This document shows, piece after piece, positions 38,855 to 50,143 of a stretch of DNA of 64,000 nucleotides. Every line of letters starts with the position of its first letter. Within the stretch, counting starts at the first letter, position 1. Source of the DNA: Luteimonas panaciterrae (lineage in GTDB: Bacteria; Pseudomonadota; Gammaproteobacteria; Xanthomonadales; Xanthomonadaceae); assembly GCF_020511115.1 (NCBI RefSeq), contig NZ_JAJAVH010000001.1, positions 248,001 to 312,000 on the forward strand. The letters are read 5' to 3'. The notes below the pieces were generated by a model that saw only the letters and a list, made by a program, of their open reading frames with translations, was not told the origin of the DNA and made no database searches. A program made the position numbers and the translations under genes.

Positions 38855-39958
38855 ATGCGCCTGACCCGCCTCGACATCCGCGGCCTGCGCCGCTTCGACA
38901 CGATTACGCTGGCCCTCGCCCCAGGTCTCAATCTGATCACCGGCGACAACGGTGCCGGCAAGACCAGCGTGCTGGAAGCCATCCATCTGCTTGCCTACGG
39001 CCGCAGTTTCCGTGGGCGCGTCCGCGACGGCCTGATCCGCAGCGGCGCCCCGGCCGTGGAAGTCTTCGCCGAATGGTGGGAGGACGCAGGTGCCCGCGTC
39101 CGCAAGGTCGGCCTGCGCCACAGCGGGCAGGCTTGGGAAGGCCGGCTGGACGGCGCTTCCGTGGGCCAGCTCGGCGAACTGTGCGCCGCGCTGGCGGCGG
39201 TCACCTTCGAACCGGGAAGCCACGCCCTGGTCAGCGGCGGCGGTGAACCGCGCCGGCGCTATCTGGATTGGGGCTTGTTCCACGTGGAACCTGCCTTCCT
39301 GCCGCACTGGCGCCGCTATGCCCGTGCCTTGAAGCAGCGCAACAGCCTGCTCAAGCAGCGCGGCACGGCTGGGCGGCGCGTCGGTGACGCCCAGCTGGAG
39401 GCCTGGGACCACGAGATGGCCGAAGCCGGTGAGCCTCTGACGCGGCTGCGCCAGCGCTATCTGGAGCAGCTGCAGGACGCCTTGCAGCCCGCCTCGACCG
39501 AGCTGGCCCCGGAACTCGGACTGGCGACGCTGGACTTCCAGCCCGGCTGGCGCCGCGAGGACATGCCCCTGGCCGACGCGCTGCTCCTGGCCCGCGATCG
39601 CGACCTCGCCGCCGGCTACACCTCGGTCGGCCCGCACCGCGCCGACTGGCGCGTCCGCCATGCCGCCCTGCCGAACGGAGAGACCCTCTCCCGCGGCCAG
39701 GCCAAGCTTACCGCCCTGGCCTGCACCCTGGCCCAGGCGGAGCACTATGTGGCCCAGCGGGGCGAATGGCCGGTGGTGCTGCTCGATGACCTGGCTTCGG
39801 AGCTGGATCAGGCTCATCAGGGTCGAGTCCTGCAGCGCCTGGCCGCCGGGGCTGCCCAGGTGATCGTCACCGGGACCGAGATCCCGGCCTCTCTGGCCCG
39901 GCTCGGGTTGGAAACGGCAAGGTTCCACGTGGAACAAGGCCAGCTTCTGTCTTCGTAG
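38855..39958 (+). CDS. recF: DNA replication and repair protein RecF
   Basis: 367 residues. Walker A GDNGAGKTSVLEAI begins at residue 30; the ABC signature is LSRGQAKLTALACTLAQ; Walker B is WPVVLLDDLASELDQ. MRLTRLDIRGLRRFDTITL is the standard start. RecF helps load RecA at gaps with RecO and RecR. Two parS palindromes fall inside the gene and both encode FHVE, in LFHVEP and RFHVEQ. The stop overlaps the first copy of an inverted repeat. Confidence 0.96.
   Translation: MRLTRLDIRGLRRFDTITLALAPGLNLITGDNGAGKTSVLEAIHLLAYGRSFRGRVRDGLIRSGAPAVEVFAEWWEDAGARVRKVGLRHSGQAWEGRLDGASVGQLGELCAALAAVTFEPGSHALVSGGGEPRRRYLDWGLFHVEPAFLPHWRRYARALKQRNSLLKQRGTAGRRVGDAQLEAWDHEMAEAGEPLTRLRQRYLEQLQDALQPASTELAPELGLATLDFQPGWRREDMPLADALLLARDRDLAAGYTSVGPHRADWRVRHAALPNGETLSRGQAKLTALACTLAQAEHYVAQRGEWPVVLLDDLASELDQAHQGRVLQRLAAGAAQVIVTGTEIPASLARLGLETARFHVEQGQLLSS
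39276..39291. promoter_or_regulatory. parS centromere site 2 (inside recF)
   Basis: TGTTCCACGTGGAACC matches 15 of 16 bases of the parS consensus and lies within recF codons (FHVEP). Confidence 0.88.
39921..39936. promoter_or_regulatory. parS centromere site 3 (recF 3' end)
   Basis: GGTTCCACGTGGAACA, identical to site 1, lies in the last codons of recF (FHVEQ), about 640 bases after site 2. Confidence 0.88.
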
Positions 39959-40056
39959 GGCGGGCCTTGGCCCGCCATCGCCATCTCAAAACCAACGTTC
40001 CGCCGAAAGCTGCCGCGAATGGCTTTTGGCAATGGCGGGCCAAGGCCCGCCCTACG
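39954..40056. repeat. Inverted repeat pair between recF and gyrB
   Basis: A 30-base unit at 39954-39983 (GTAGGGCGGGCC, TT, GGCCCGCC core) occurs in inverted orientation at 40027-40056 with near identity. Each unit is itself a palindrome around GGGCCTTGGCCC. The left copy includes the recF stop codon. It resembles dispersed repeats seen in many Xanthomonadales genomes. Confidence 0.85.
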
Positions 40057-40154
40057 TTCTGAAGCGAGTCGAAAACGGCGGAACAGCCTCGTCCATCCCG
40101 CACCTGCGCTGACTGCGGCCGCGACAACAAGCGGTTTCGCCGTCTTCCGGATGC

Positions 40155-40160
40155 TATAAT
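40155..40160 (+). promoter_or_regulatory. Consensus -10 element (TATAAT) upstream of gyrB
   Basis: A perfect TATAAT lies 75 bases before the gyrB ATG, in an A/T-rich pocket of a GC-rich region. No good -35 is seen at 17 bases upstream, so regulation (for example by supercoiling, as known for gyr promoters) may matter. Confidence 0.5.
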
Positions 40161-40184
40161 TTCGCTACAAATCCCTATAGCTAA

Positions 40185-42737
<2,553 letters not shown>

Positions 42738-42785
42738 TGTGGACGTCTGAAACAGACGTCCTGAATGAAGCAGGGGGACACACGC

Positions 42786-43604
42786 ATGGAAGCCTACGAT
42801 CCGAACACGCAGACGATCCCGGCGTTGCCGCCGCAACGGGCGGCTTCGTCAGCGTCGCCCGTGTGGGCATTCCTGCTCGATGTCGTGATCGCCGTGGCGA
42901 TCATGCTCGCGGTGACCATGGCCTACGGCTTGCTGTGGGGTATCTGGCTCGGATTCGAACAGGGGCGCCGCGGCGTGCCCCTCGATCCGGCGATGATCCA
43001 GCAAGGACCGGGCACGCTTTCGCTCCTGTTGATGACCTTGCTGGGAATGTCCGCCGCGTCGTTCACGGTGTATTTCTGGCGTCGCCGCGCCAACGCGCAG
43101 GAGCGCGCGCTGTCCTGGCAGGCGGCACGCAAGCCCGCGACCTGGGGCTGGGTGCTGCTGACGCTCGCGGTCGTGATGTGCACGAGCATGGGAACGACAT
43201 CGCTCGCCACGGCGATGGATTCCAGGTTTGCGCCGAGCAATCTGGAGATCATGCAGGACATCCAGCAGCGCATGCCTTGGCTGCTGTGGGTGTTCGCCGT
43301 CGTGCTGGCGCCGCTGTACGAGGAAGTGCTGTTCCGCCGCGTGCTGTTCGGGCGGCTGTGGGCGGCCGGTCGCCCCGTGCTGGGCGCGCTGCTGAGTTCG
43401 GTGCTGTTCGCGCTGGCGCACGAATTCCCGGGCATGGGCAACAATTCGCCGGCTGCCGCGGCGCTGCTGTGGACGTACTACGTCTTCATGGGCCTCGCCC
43501 TGGCCTGGATCTACCGCCGCACCGGCACGCTGTGGGCGCCGATCGGGGTGCATGCGCTCAACAATCTCGCCGCCTGCGTCATGATCGCCCTGGGCATCGG
43601 TTGA
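42786..43604 (+). CDS. CPBP-family intramembrane metalloprotease
   Basis: 272 residues; AGGGGG nine bases before the ATG at 42786 decides the start. Six to seven membrane segments. The CPBP (CaaX protease/bacteriocin-processing) motifs are complete: EE at 179-180 with R184 (YEEVLFRR), H212 in ALAHEF, and H256 with N259/N260 in GVHALNN. These enzymes cleave in the membrane; roles range from prenyl-protein processing to bacteriocin immunity, and this one has no obvious partner. Close behind gyrB, possibly co-transcribed. Confidence 0.85.
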   Translation: MEAYDPNTQTIPALPPQRAASSASPVWAFLLDVVIAVAIMLAVTMAYGLLWGIWLGFEQGRRGVPLDPAMIQQGPGTLSLLLMTLLGMSAASFTVYFWRRRANAQERALSWQAARKPATWGWVLLTLAVVMCTSMGTTSLATAMDSRFAPSNLEIMQDIQQRMPWLLWVFAVVLAPLYEEVLFRRVLFGRLWAAGRPVLGALLSSVLFALAHEFPGMGNNSPAAAALLWTYYVFMGLALAWIYRRTGTLWAPIGVHALNNLAACVMIALGIG

Positions 43605-43660
43605 TCGGGGATTAATCCTCGCAGGGCTAAAACGTCCCGGTCATCTCGAGGGGAGCCCTG

Positions 43661-44497
43661 ATGAAAATCCTGACGGAAATCCTGATGAAACCGCAGCCGC
43701 TGTTGCTCGGTCTGGCGATCGCCGTGACCGTTGCCGGCTGCGCCACCACCAAATCGCCCACCGGCCGCACCCAGTACGTCGGCGGCATGTCGAAACAGCA
43801 GCTCAATCAGATGGGCCTGCAAGCCTTCGCCGAGCAGAAGGAGAAGGTGCCGCAGAGCAAGGACAGCAAGCAGATCGCCTACGTGCGCTGTGTGGTCAAT
43901 GCACTGACGAGGGAACTGCCGCCGCAATGGCAATCCACCGGCTGGGAAACCGCCGTGTTCGTCAACAAGGATCCCAACGCCTTCGCGCTGCCGGGCGGCA
44001 AGGTCGGCGTCTACACGGGCATCTTCAGCGTAGCCAAGAACCAGGACCAGCTGGCGGCCGTGATCGGCCATGAAATCGGCCACGTCATCTCCAACCACCA
44101 CGACGAGCGCATCACCCGCCAGATGAGCGCGCAGACAGGCCTGGGCATCGTCGGTGCCGTGCTCGGCGCGCGCTACGGCGAGGGCGCGGCGAACGCCACC
44201 AGCCAGATCGGCGGCATGGCCGCGCAGGGCCTGTTCCTGCTGCCGAATTCGCGCACGCAGGAGAGCGAGGCCGACGTCGTCGGCCAGCAGCTGATGGCCA
44301 AGGCCGGCTTCGACCCGCGCCAGGCCGTGAACCTGTGGCAGAACATGATCGCCGCCGGTGGCAGCCGCCCGCCGCAGTGGCTGTCGACCCACCCGGACCC
44401 GCAGGCGCGCATCAGTGAGCTGCAGGGGCGTGCCGCCGGCCTGGTGCCGACCTACGAGCAAGCAAGAGCCACCGGGCACAAACCGAAGTGTGGGTGA
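43661..44497 (+). CDS. M48-family lipoprotein metalloprotease
   Basis: 278 residues, ATG with GGGGAG five bases before it. Lipobox VAGC (Cys27) follows a hydrophobic stretch. The zinc motif HEIGH is at 137-141, with the third ligand in QESEADVVGQQLM. The C-terminal region has PQWLSTHPDPQARISEL as in LoiP/YcaL/BepA proteases, which police outer-membrane protein quality. The likely site is the periplasmic face of a membrane. Eleven residues before the hydrophobic core make an unusually long n-region; a second ATG at 43685 would shorten it. Confidence 0.88.
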   Translation: MKILTEILMKPQPLLLGLAIAVTVAGCATTKSPTGRTQYVGGMSKQQLNQMGLQAFAEQKEKVPQSKDSKQIAYVRCVVNALTRELPPQWQSTGWETAVFVNKDPNAFALPGGKVGVYTGIFSVAKNQDQLAAVIGHEIGHVISNHHDERITRQMSAQTGLGIVGAVLGARYGEGAANATSQIGGMAAQGLFLLPNSRTQESEADVVGQQLMAKAGFDPRQAVNLWQNMIAAGGSRPPQWLSTHPDPQARISELQGRAAGLVPTYEQARATGHKPKCG

Positions 44498-44891
44498 AGG
44501 GCCGCGTGCTAGCGGACGCCTTCACGGCGTCTGCTGCGGCCCTGAACGCCCGGCCACGGATGGCAGCACACACGCCCCGAAGAGGCTTCGACACTGATTC
44601 GAAAGACAACCGCTTTTGCTACTTTCGGATTTCCACGCCCAAGCAATCCAAAGCCAAAAACCAGTCTCTTCCCGCCCAAAACACGCCCTGAAATCCACAT
44701 TACCGCCCACCCCCTCAGCCCCCGTTCACGAATGTCAACCCGTGACAGTGCAATGACATTTTTTGTCATTGCGGGGACAGATGAAGCTCACGTTAAATTC
44801 ACATAGCGCTTGTCGCGTCCGATTCTGTTAGGGTTCGCACCCCCGGCCTCGCGACGGGTTCCAACTCCGCCCCCTTTCGTCTTGGTGATTT
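44498..44891. other. 394-base gap with terminator and repeat traces
   Basis: No gene is supported. At 44540-44565 GAACGCCCGGCCACGGATGG is the inverted counterpart of the 4.5 kb palindrome, with one change in the shared 19 bases. A stem GCAATGACA/TGTCATTGC with a T5 loop lies at 44750-44772. The promoter of the TPR gene must lie after it, but I see no consensus hexamers. Confidence 0.4.
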
Positions 44892-46097
44892 ATGTCCAAC
44901 AAGGCACGCAAGCATGCGCTGAGCGCAGCCATCGTCTCGGTGCTGCTCCTGTTCGCCACATCGGAATCGCTCGCCCAATCCAGCTCGGATGACGGCAACA
45001 GCCGACGCGGCAAGAGCTCGCAGAAGTCGGGCAAGGCCGAGGTGCTGTATCCGGACGCGGCGCGCAAGGCGCCCGAGGGCAAGGCCGGCAAGCTGGCATC
45101 GAAGATGCAGAAGATGCTGGACCTGTACAACGACGACAAGCAGCCCGAAGCGCGCACCGCCGCCGATGCCATCATCGCCGACGAGAAGGCCAACGCCTAC
45201 GAGAAAGCCTTCGCCAACCAGATCGCCGCGCAGGCCGCCTACGGCCAGGACGACACCGCCGCCGCCAAGAAATACCTGCAGCAGGCCATCGACCTCAACG
45301 CGCTCGACAACAACGGCCACTACCAGTCGATGTACATGCTGGCGCAGCTGCAGATGCAGGACGACCAGTACGCCGAAGCGCTGGCCACGCTGGACAAGTT
45401 CCTCAGCGAAACCAAGGCGCAAAAGCCCGAGTACCTGGTGGTGAAGGGCAACATCCTCTATCGCCTGGAGAAGTACCCGGAAGCGATCGCCGCGCTGAAG
45501 CAGGGCATCGACTCCGCGGGCGCCGACGCCAAGCCGGACTGGCAGCAGGTGCTGATGGCCGCCTACTTCGACAGTGACCAGCCGGCCGAGGCCGCCAAGG
45601 TCGCCGAGAGCCTGCTCGCCAAGAATCCGAACGACGTGAAGCTGCAGAACAACATGGCCGCCATCTACATGCAGGCCGGCCAGAACGACAAGGCGATCGC
45701 GCTGATGGAGAAGATGCGCGCCGCCGGCCAGCTCACGGATGAAAAGCAGTATCGCAATCTCTACGCCACCTACCTCAATACGGAGAACAAGGAGAAGGAA
45801 GCGATCGCGGTGATCGAGGACGGCTTCAAGAAGGGCATCCTCAAGCAGACCGACTACCAGCCGAATCTGGCGCTGGCGCAGGCCTACTATTTCTCCGATC
45901 AGATCCCGCAGGCGATCGAGGCCTACAAGAAGGCCGCGCCGCTGTCGCCGGATGGCGAAACCTACCTGAACCTGGCACGCATCCTGTGGCAGGAGAACAA
46001 GATCGGTGACGCCAAGCAGGCCGCGCAGAAGGCATTAGACAAAGGTCTCAAGAAGCCTGAAGACGCCAAGAAAATCCTTGCGCTGAAGGGGGGCTGA
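44892..46097 (+). CDS. Exported tetratricopeptide-repeat protein
   Basis: 401 residues. A signal peptide ends near LAQ|SSS (about 29). A Ser/Gly/Lys-rich linker precedes TPR-type helix pairs (for example YAEALATLDKFLSE, YPEAIAALKQGIDSAG, AEAAKVAESLLAKNPNDVKLQNNMAAIYMQAGQNDKAIALMEKM, QAIEAYKKAAPLSPDGETYLNLARILW). It is periplasmic and probably a protein-protein scaffold. It precedes tonB by about 140 bases on the same strand, so a role with the TonB complex is plausible but not shown. Confidence 0.82.
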   Translation: MSNKARKHALSAAIVSVLLLFATSESLAQSSSDDGNSRRGKSSQKSGKAEVLYPDAARKAPEGKAGKLASKMQKMLDLYNDDKQPEARTAADAIIADEKANAYEKAFANQIAAQAAYGQDDTAAAKKYLQQAIDLNALDNNGHYQSMYMLAQLQMQDDQYAEALATLDKFLSETKAQKPEYLVVKGNILYRLEKYPEAIAALKQGIDSAGADAKPDWQQVLMAAYFDSDQPAEAAKVAESLLAKNPNDVKLQNNMAAIYMQAGQNDKAIALMEKMRAAGQLTDEKQYRNLYATYLNTENKEKEAIAVIEDGFKKGILKQTDYQPNLALAQAYYFSDQIPQAIEAYKKAAPLSPDGETYLNLARILWQENKIGDAKQAAQKALDKGLKKPEDAKKILALKGG

Positions 46098-46236
46098 TGT
46101 CAGCGCGCACACTGCGGCGGTTGGTATCGCTGCCATCGATTGGTATAAGCTTAGAGGTTCCCGTGGCTGTGATTAGGCTGCGGTTCAACAACACCCGGTG
46201 CGCTGCGGCGTCCGGCCACATTCGAGCCTGCTGCGC

Positions 46237-46908
46237 ATGACGGAACAGTTGCCGTTTCATTCCAAGCACGACGACCGCGATGACGACGGTCTCAACTGGC
46301 CGCGCATCGCGGGCATCACCCTGGCCATTGCCGTGCACGTCGGTGCGCTGTTGCTGTTGATGGCGCCGGTGGCGCCTCCCGGTGGTCCGAAGGACGAGGA
46401 AGAGACCACCCGCGTGGTGATCATCGAACCGCCGCCGCCGCCACCCCCGCCGCCGCCGCCGCCGCCGGAACCGCCCAAGCCGCAGGAAATCAAGCAGCTG
46501 GCACCGCCGCAGCCCACCCCGCTGCCGCCGCCGCCGGAAGAGCCGCCGATCATCGTCGACACCCCGTCGCCGATGGATACCCCGGCCCCGCCGCCGGCTC
46601 CGCCGTCGCCGCCCGCCCCGGTGGCTGACATCGGCGCCAGCGTCGATATCTCGTCGAAGAACATGAACCCGCCGAAGTACCCGCCTGCGGCCGTCCGCGC
46701 CGGCATCGAGGGTACGGTGGTCCTGATCATCGACGTCGATGCCAGCGGCAACGTCACCAACGTGTCGGTCGAGAAGTCCAGCCGCAACCGCGATCTCGAT
46801 CGCGCCGCGATGGAAGCCGCACGCAAGTGGCGCTTCAACCCGTCCGTCGTCAACGGCCAGAAGGCCGCGGGCCGAGTGCGCGTCCCGGTCGACTTCAACC
46901 TCGGTTGA
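46237..46908 (+). CDS. tonB: Energy transducer TonB
   Basis: 223 residues from the ATG at 46237. The N-terminal cytosolic stub is followed by one membrane helix (IAGITLAIAVHVGALLLLMAPV) with the conserved His used for coupling to ExbB/D. A Pro-rich spacer with a run of about 14 prolines and Glu/Pro repeats spans the periplasm. The C-terminal TonB domain (KYPPAAVRAGIEGTVVLIIDVDASGNVTNVSV...RKWRFNPSV) contacts TonB boxes of outer-membrane receptors such as that at 12.3 kb. It heads tonB-exbB-exbD-exbD, as in Xanthomonas. Confidence 0.93.
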   Translation: MTEQLPFHSKHDDRDDDGLNWPRIAGITLAIAVHVGALLLLMAPVAPPGGPKDEEETTRVVIIEPPPPPPPPPPPPPEPPKPQEIKQLAPPQPTPLPPPPEEPPIIVDTPSPMDTPAPPPAPPSPPAPVADIGASVDISSKNMNPPKYPPAAVRAGIEGTVVLIIDVDASGNVTNVSVEKSSRNRDLDRAAMEAARKWRFNPSVVNGQKAAGRVRVPVDFNLG

Positions 46909-46993
46909 TGTCGGCCTCGCTAAGAATCCTTTCGCAACATCGTTCCACCGCTCCACTTAAATCCAAACCACAACATCCACAAAGGTAAGCGTC

Positions 46994-47773
46994 ATGCTGC
47001 AGGAATCCACCACCGCGCCCGCCGCCGCCCCCACGGGAGGCGACGCCGCCGCTGCTCTGTCCCAGATGGGTGTCGACCATCTGATTACCGAGATGACCAC
47101 CAACCCTGGGCAGCACGTCGTCCAGTGGGTGGTGACCATCACTCTGGTTCTGATGTCGGTGATGTCGATCTACTGGATCGTCGTCAACTTCCTCAAGAAC
47201 GCCAACCTGCGTCGCCGTGGTGACAACGTCACCACCACGTTCTGGGAAACCGCGAACGCGCAGGACGCGATCCGCCACATGGAAGATCAGCCCAAGAGCG
47301 AGCCGTTCTCCAAGATCGCTCTCGACGCTGCCCAGGCCGCCGCGCACCATCAGCGTCATGAAGGTTCGCGTCTGGTCGAGTCGCTGAACCGCTCCGAGTT
47401 CGTCGATCGCGCCCTGCGTCAGGCCGTGACCCGCGAATCGATGAAGCTCGAGAACGGCCTCACCGTGCTCGCCACCGTCGGTTCGACCGCGCCGTTCGTC
47501 GGTCTGCTCGGTACGGTGTGGGGCATCTACGGCGCGCTGATCCGCTTGGGCGCCGGTGGTCAGGCTTCGATCGACGCGGTGGCCGGCCCGGTGGGCGAGG
47601 CGCTGATCATGACCGCGGTCGGCTTGTTCGTGGCGATCCCGGCGGTGCTCGGCTACAACTTCTTCGTGCGCCTGAACCGCATCACCAACAACAAGTTCGA
47701 CACCTTCGCGCACGACCTGCACGACTTCTTCGCCACCGGCGCTCGCGTCGGCGAAGTGCCGGTCAAGCGTTGA
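46994..47773 (+). CDS. exbB: ExbB/TolQ proton-channel protein
   Basis: 259 residues. An Ala/Pro-rich N-terminus, then a membrane helix (VVQWVVTITLVLMSVMSIYWIVVNF), a cytosolic helical bundle, and the conserved MotA/ExbB region GLTVLATVGSTAPFVGLLGTVWGIYGALIRLG with the next helix VGEALIMTAVGLFVAIPAVLGYNFFVR. It forms the pentameric proton channel that drives TonB. It follows tonB by about 85 bases. Confidence 0.95.
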   Translation: MLQESTTAPAAAPTGGDAAAALSQMGVDHLITEMTTNPGQHVVQWVVTITLVLMSVMSIYWIVVNFLKNANLRRRGDNVTTTFWETANAQDAIRHMEDQPKSEPFSKIALDAAQAAAHHQRHEGSRLVESLNRSEFVDRALRQAVTRESMKLENGLTVLATVGSTAPFVGLLGTVWGIYGALIRLGAGGQASIDAVAGPVGEALIMTAVGLFVAIPAVLGYNFFVRLNRITNNKFDTFAHDLHDFFATGARVGEVPVKR

Positions 47774-47815
47774 TCTTGTTGAATCGATCTCCCTGAATCC
47801 TGACGGAGCCCGACC

Positions 47816-48241
47816 ATGGCCTTCAGTACCGGCGACGATAGCGGCGCACCGATGTCCGAGATCAACGTCACGCCCCTCGTGGACGTGATGTTGGTGCTGC
47901 TGATCATCTTCATGATCACGGCGCCCCTGATGTCGCACAAGATCAAGGTGGAGTTGCCGAAGGCGAATCTCGACAAGATTCCCGATGCAACGCCGAAGAC
48001 GCAGCCGATCACCATCACGGTTACCGATGATGGCAACCTGTATTGGAACGACCAGCTCGTCAACCGCGACACGATGGAAAGTCGTTTCTCGGTCGAGGCG
48101 CAGAAGACTCCGCAGCCGGAAATCCGTGTTCGTGGCGATTCCACCACCAAGTTCCGCTTCATCAACGAAGTGATGAACACAGCGCAAGGCCAAGGCATGC
48201 GCAAGGTCGGTTTCGTCGCCACGAAGGATCAGGGTAACTGA
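47816..48241 (+). CDS. exbD: ExbD/TolR biopolymer transport protein (copy 1)
   Basis: 141 residues. One membrane helix [22 protein letters not shown] carries the catalytic Asp (VDVMLVL) that takes up protons; a periplasmic domain follows (ELPKANLDKIPDATPKTQPITITVTDDGNLYWNDQLV). It ends with a TolR-like YGxV/KVGFVATK segment. It couples ExbB to TonB. Twelve bases separate it from the second copy. Confidence 0.95.
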   Translation: MAFSTGDDSGAPMSEINVTPLVDVMLVLLIIFMITAPLMSHKIKVELPKANLDKIPDATPKTQPITITVTDDGNLYWNDQLVNRDTMESRFSVEAQKTPQPEIRVRGDSTTKFRFINEVMNTAQGQGMRKVGFVATKDQGN

Positions 48242-48253
48242 GGATTTAAGACC

Positions 48254-48667
48254 ATGGCATTCAGTTCCGGCTCTACCGGCGGCCCAATGGCCAACATCAA
48301 CGTCACGCCCCTCGTGGACGTGATGCTGGTGCTGCTGATCATCTTCATGATGACGGCGCCGATCCTGTCGTATCCGATCGATATCGATCTGCCGCAGCGC
48401 TCGCTCAATCCGCCACCGACCACGGTCGAACCGCCGCCGCCGATCCGTCTGCGCGTCGACGCCTCCGGCCAGGTGTTCTGGAACGACAGCCCGACACCGC
48501 TCTCGGCTCTGCGCAACATGATGGAGACCGAGGTGCAGCGTGACGTCAACAACCAGCCCACGCTGGAAATTGACGTCAACGAAGATGCCGATTACGGCAT
48601 CCTCGCCAAGGTGCTGGCCAGCGCCAAGAACGCGCAGATGATCAAGATCGGTTTCGTCAAAAAGTAA
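48254..48667 (+). CDS. exbD2: ExbD/TolR biopolymer transport protein (copy 2)
   Basis: 137 residues. The same membrane helix with catalytic Asp ([22 protein letters not shown]). Its periplasmic domain is richer in Pro than copy 1 ([51 protein letters not shown]). It ends the tonB operon; a terminator follows. In Xanthomonas campestris a second exbD in this position is known and matters for plant interaction. Confidence 0.95.
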   Translation: MAFSSGSTGGPMANINVTPLVDVMLVLLIIFMMTAPILSYPIDIDLPQRSLNPPPTTVEPPPPIRLRVDASGQVFWNDSPTPLSALRNMMETEVQRDVNNQPTLEIDVNEDADYGILAKVLASAKNAQMIKIGFVKK

Positions 48668-48721
48668 AACCCAAGGCTGGCGCACCGCAGCGCGCCAGCC
48701 GGACGCTTACCAAACCTTTCG

Positions 48722-48748
48722 GCGCCGCCCACTGGGCGGCGCTTTTTT
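48722..48748 (+). terminator. Intrinsic terminator of the tonB operon
   Basis: A perfect 9-bp GC stem (GCGCCGCCC / GGGCGGCGC) with ACT loop and six T. A second stem (GGCTGGCGC...GCGCCAGCC) lies just before, at about 48675-48700. Confidence 0.95.
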
Positions 48749-48776
48749 ATGCGTGGCGCGGATGGCCCATCATTCC

Positions 48777-48803
48777 GTCATCCCTGCTTTCGCCGGGATG
48801 ACG
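48777..48803. repeat. REP-like palindrome
   Basis: GTCATCCCTGC, TTTC, GCCGGGATGAC: a degenerate member of the dispersed family, immediately before the poly-G tract. Confidence 0.75.
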
Positions 48804-48821
48804 AGTTTCTGACTCATTCCC

Positions 48822-48836
48822 GGGGGGGGGGGGGGG
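48822..48836. repeat. Homopolymer of 15 G
   Basis: An uninterrupted run of 15 G lies in the gap 86 to 76 bases before the third exbD start. Such tracts slip readily in replication and are also a frequent site of assembly error. Confidence 0.95.
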
Positions 48837-48912
48837 TCGAAGTATCCGCTTGTGGGCGCCGCGCGGCCGGGTGTAGCGTGAAGCCGGGCCCATTCCGGAA
48901 GCGAGGCGCGTC

Positions 48913-49323
48913 ATGGCGTTCTCCAACGGTTCCGCACAGCGCAGCATGGCCACGATCAACATCACGCCATTGGTGGACGTGATGCTGGTGTTGCTGGTCA
49001 TCTTCATGATCGCCGCGCCGATCGCGACGAAGGTGATCCCGATGACGTTGCCACAAACGCCAATCGGCCCGATTCCGCCACAGCCGAAGAGCGAACCGAT
49101 CGACCTGCGCGTCGACGCCTCCGGCGAAGTCTTCTGGAACGACAACGTGACTCCATTGTCCGCCTTGCGCGACATGATGCAGGCCGAAGTGCAGCGTGAT
49201 CCGAGCAACGCGCCAAAGTTGGAAATCGACGCCAGCGGTGACGCCGACTACGCGGTCGTGGCGAAGGTGTTGGCCGCGGCCGAGAACGCCGGCCTGGAAC
49301 AGGTCCGCTTCGTCCGGAACTGA
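48913..49323 (+). CDS. ExbD/TolR biopolymer transport protein (copy 3)
   Basis: 136 residues, closest to copy 2: the same organisation, helix [22 protein letters not shown] with the catalytic Asp, and the segment IDLRVDASGEVFWNDNVTPLSALRDMMQAEVQRDPSNAPKLEID almost matching copy 2. It lies behind a terminator, a REP-like repeat and a G15 tract, so it is probably a separate transcription unit arising from duplication. It ends four bases from the convergent pdxJ stop. Whether it works with the same ExbB or a different TonB (for example the lipoprotein TonB-C) is unknown. Confidence 0.93.
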   Translation: MAFSNGSAQRSMATINITPLVDVMLVLLVIFMIAAPIATKVIPMTLPQTPIGPIPPQPKSEPIDLRVDASGEVFWNDNVTPLSALRDMMQAEVQRDPSNAPKLEIDASGDADYAVVAKVLAAAENAGLEQVRFVRN

Positions 49324-49327
49324 CGCG

Positions 49328-50074
49328 TCACACCGAAACGATGGCGAGGTAGCGCTTCACCGTCGTTTCCAAGCCGTCATACAACGCCTCGCCGATCAGG
49401 GCGTGCCCGATGGACACTTCGCTGACCTCCGGCACGCCGGCCAGGAACACGGCCAGATTGGCCTGGTTGAGATCGTGCCCGGCGTTCACGCCGAGTCCCG
49501 CCGCCAGCGCGGCGCGTGCGGTCTCGGCATAGGCGGGCAGGGCATCCAGGCCGGTGCCGGCGGCGAAAGCGTCGGCATAGGGACCGGTATACAACTCGAT
49601 GCGATCGGCGCCGATCGCGGCGGCGCGCGCCACATCGGCGCCCGTATCGGCGAACACGCTCACGCGGCAATCCAATGCTTTCAATCCCGCGATCAGAGGC
49701 TGCAATGCGCCGGCGTCGCGGGCGAAATCGAAACCGTGATCGGAGGTCAGCTGTGCATCGCTGTCCGGCACCAATGTCGCCTGTGCCGGTCGCGCCTGCG
49801 CGCACAGGGCGTGGAAGCCCGGATAGCCGGCGCGCGCCGGCGCGAACGGGTTGCCTTCGATATTGAGTTCGACGCCGTACTCGCGCGTGAGCGCGGCCAG
49901 CGCCAGCACGTCATCCGCGCGCACGTGGCGTGCGTCGGGACGCGGATGCACGGTGATGCCATGCGCGCCGGCATCCAGGCAGACGCGCGCCGCGCGCAGG
50001 ATGTCGGGCTCGCGCCCGCCGCGCGAGTTGCGCAGCACGGCGATCTTGTTGAGATTGACGCTGAGAACGGTCAT
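49328..50074 (-). CDS. pdxJ: Pyridoxine 5'-phosphate synthase
   Basis: 248 residues from the ATG at 50074. It carries the family signature: [47 protein letters not shown] (with the active-site His), [32 protein letters not shown] and the C-terminal [15 protein letters not shown]. It condenses 3-amino-2-oxopropyl phosphate with 1-deoxy-D-xylulose 5-phosphate to make vitamin B6. Convergent with exbD copy 3. The long frame upstream of 50074 has no homology logic. Confidence 0.96.
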   Translation of the reverse strand: MTVLSVNLNKIAVLRNSRGGREPDILRAARVCLDAGAHGITVHPRPDARHVRADDVLALAALTREYGVELNIEGNPFAPARAGYPGFHALCAQARPAQATLVPDSDAQLTSDHGFDFARDAGALQPLIAGLKALDCRVSVFADTGADVARAAAIGADRIELYTGPYADAFAAGTGLDALPAYAETARAALAAGLGVNAGHDLNQANLAVFLAGVPEVSEVSIGHALIGEALYDGLETTVKRYLAIVSV

Positions 50075-50143
50075 CGCGTGTGACTCATCACATATGAATC
50101 CCGCACGAGCATGCGCCGCTTCGCGCATGCCATCCACGTGATG

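Noticed and set aside
44509-44769. 86-codon minus-strand frame after the M48 gene
   Set aside because: Overlaps the dispersed repeat and hairpin; no SD and no homology signal.
46895-48685. 596-codon minus-strand open frame
   Set aside because: Antisense of exbB, exbD1 and exbD2; His/Asp/Arg-rich, a known effect on this strand.
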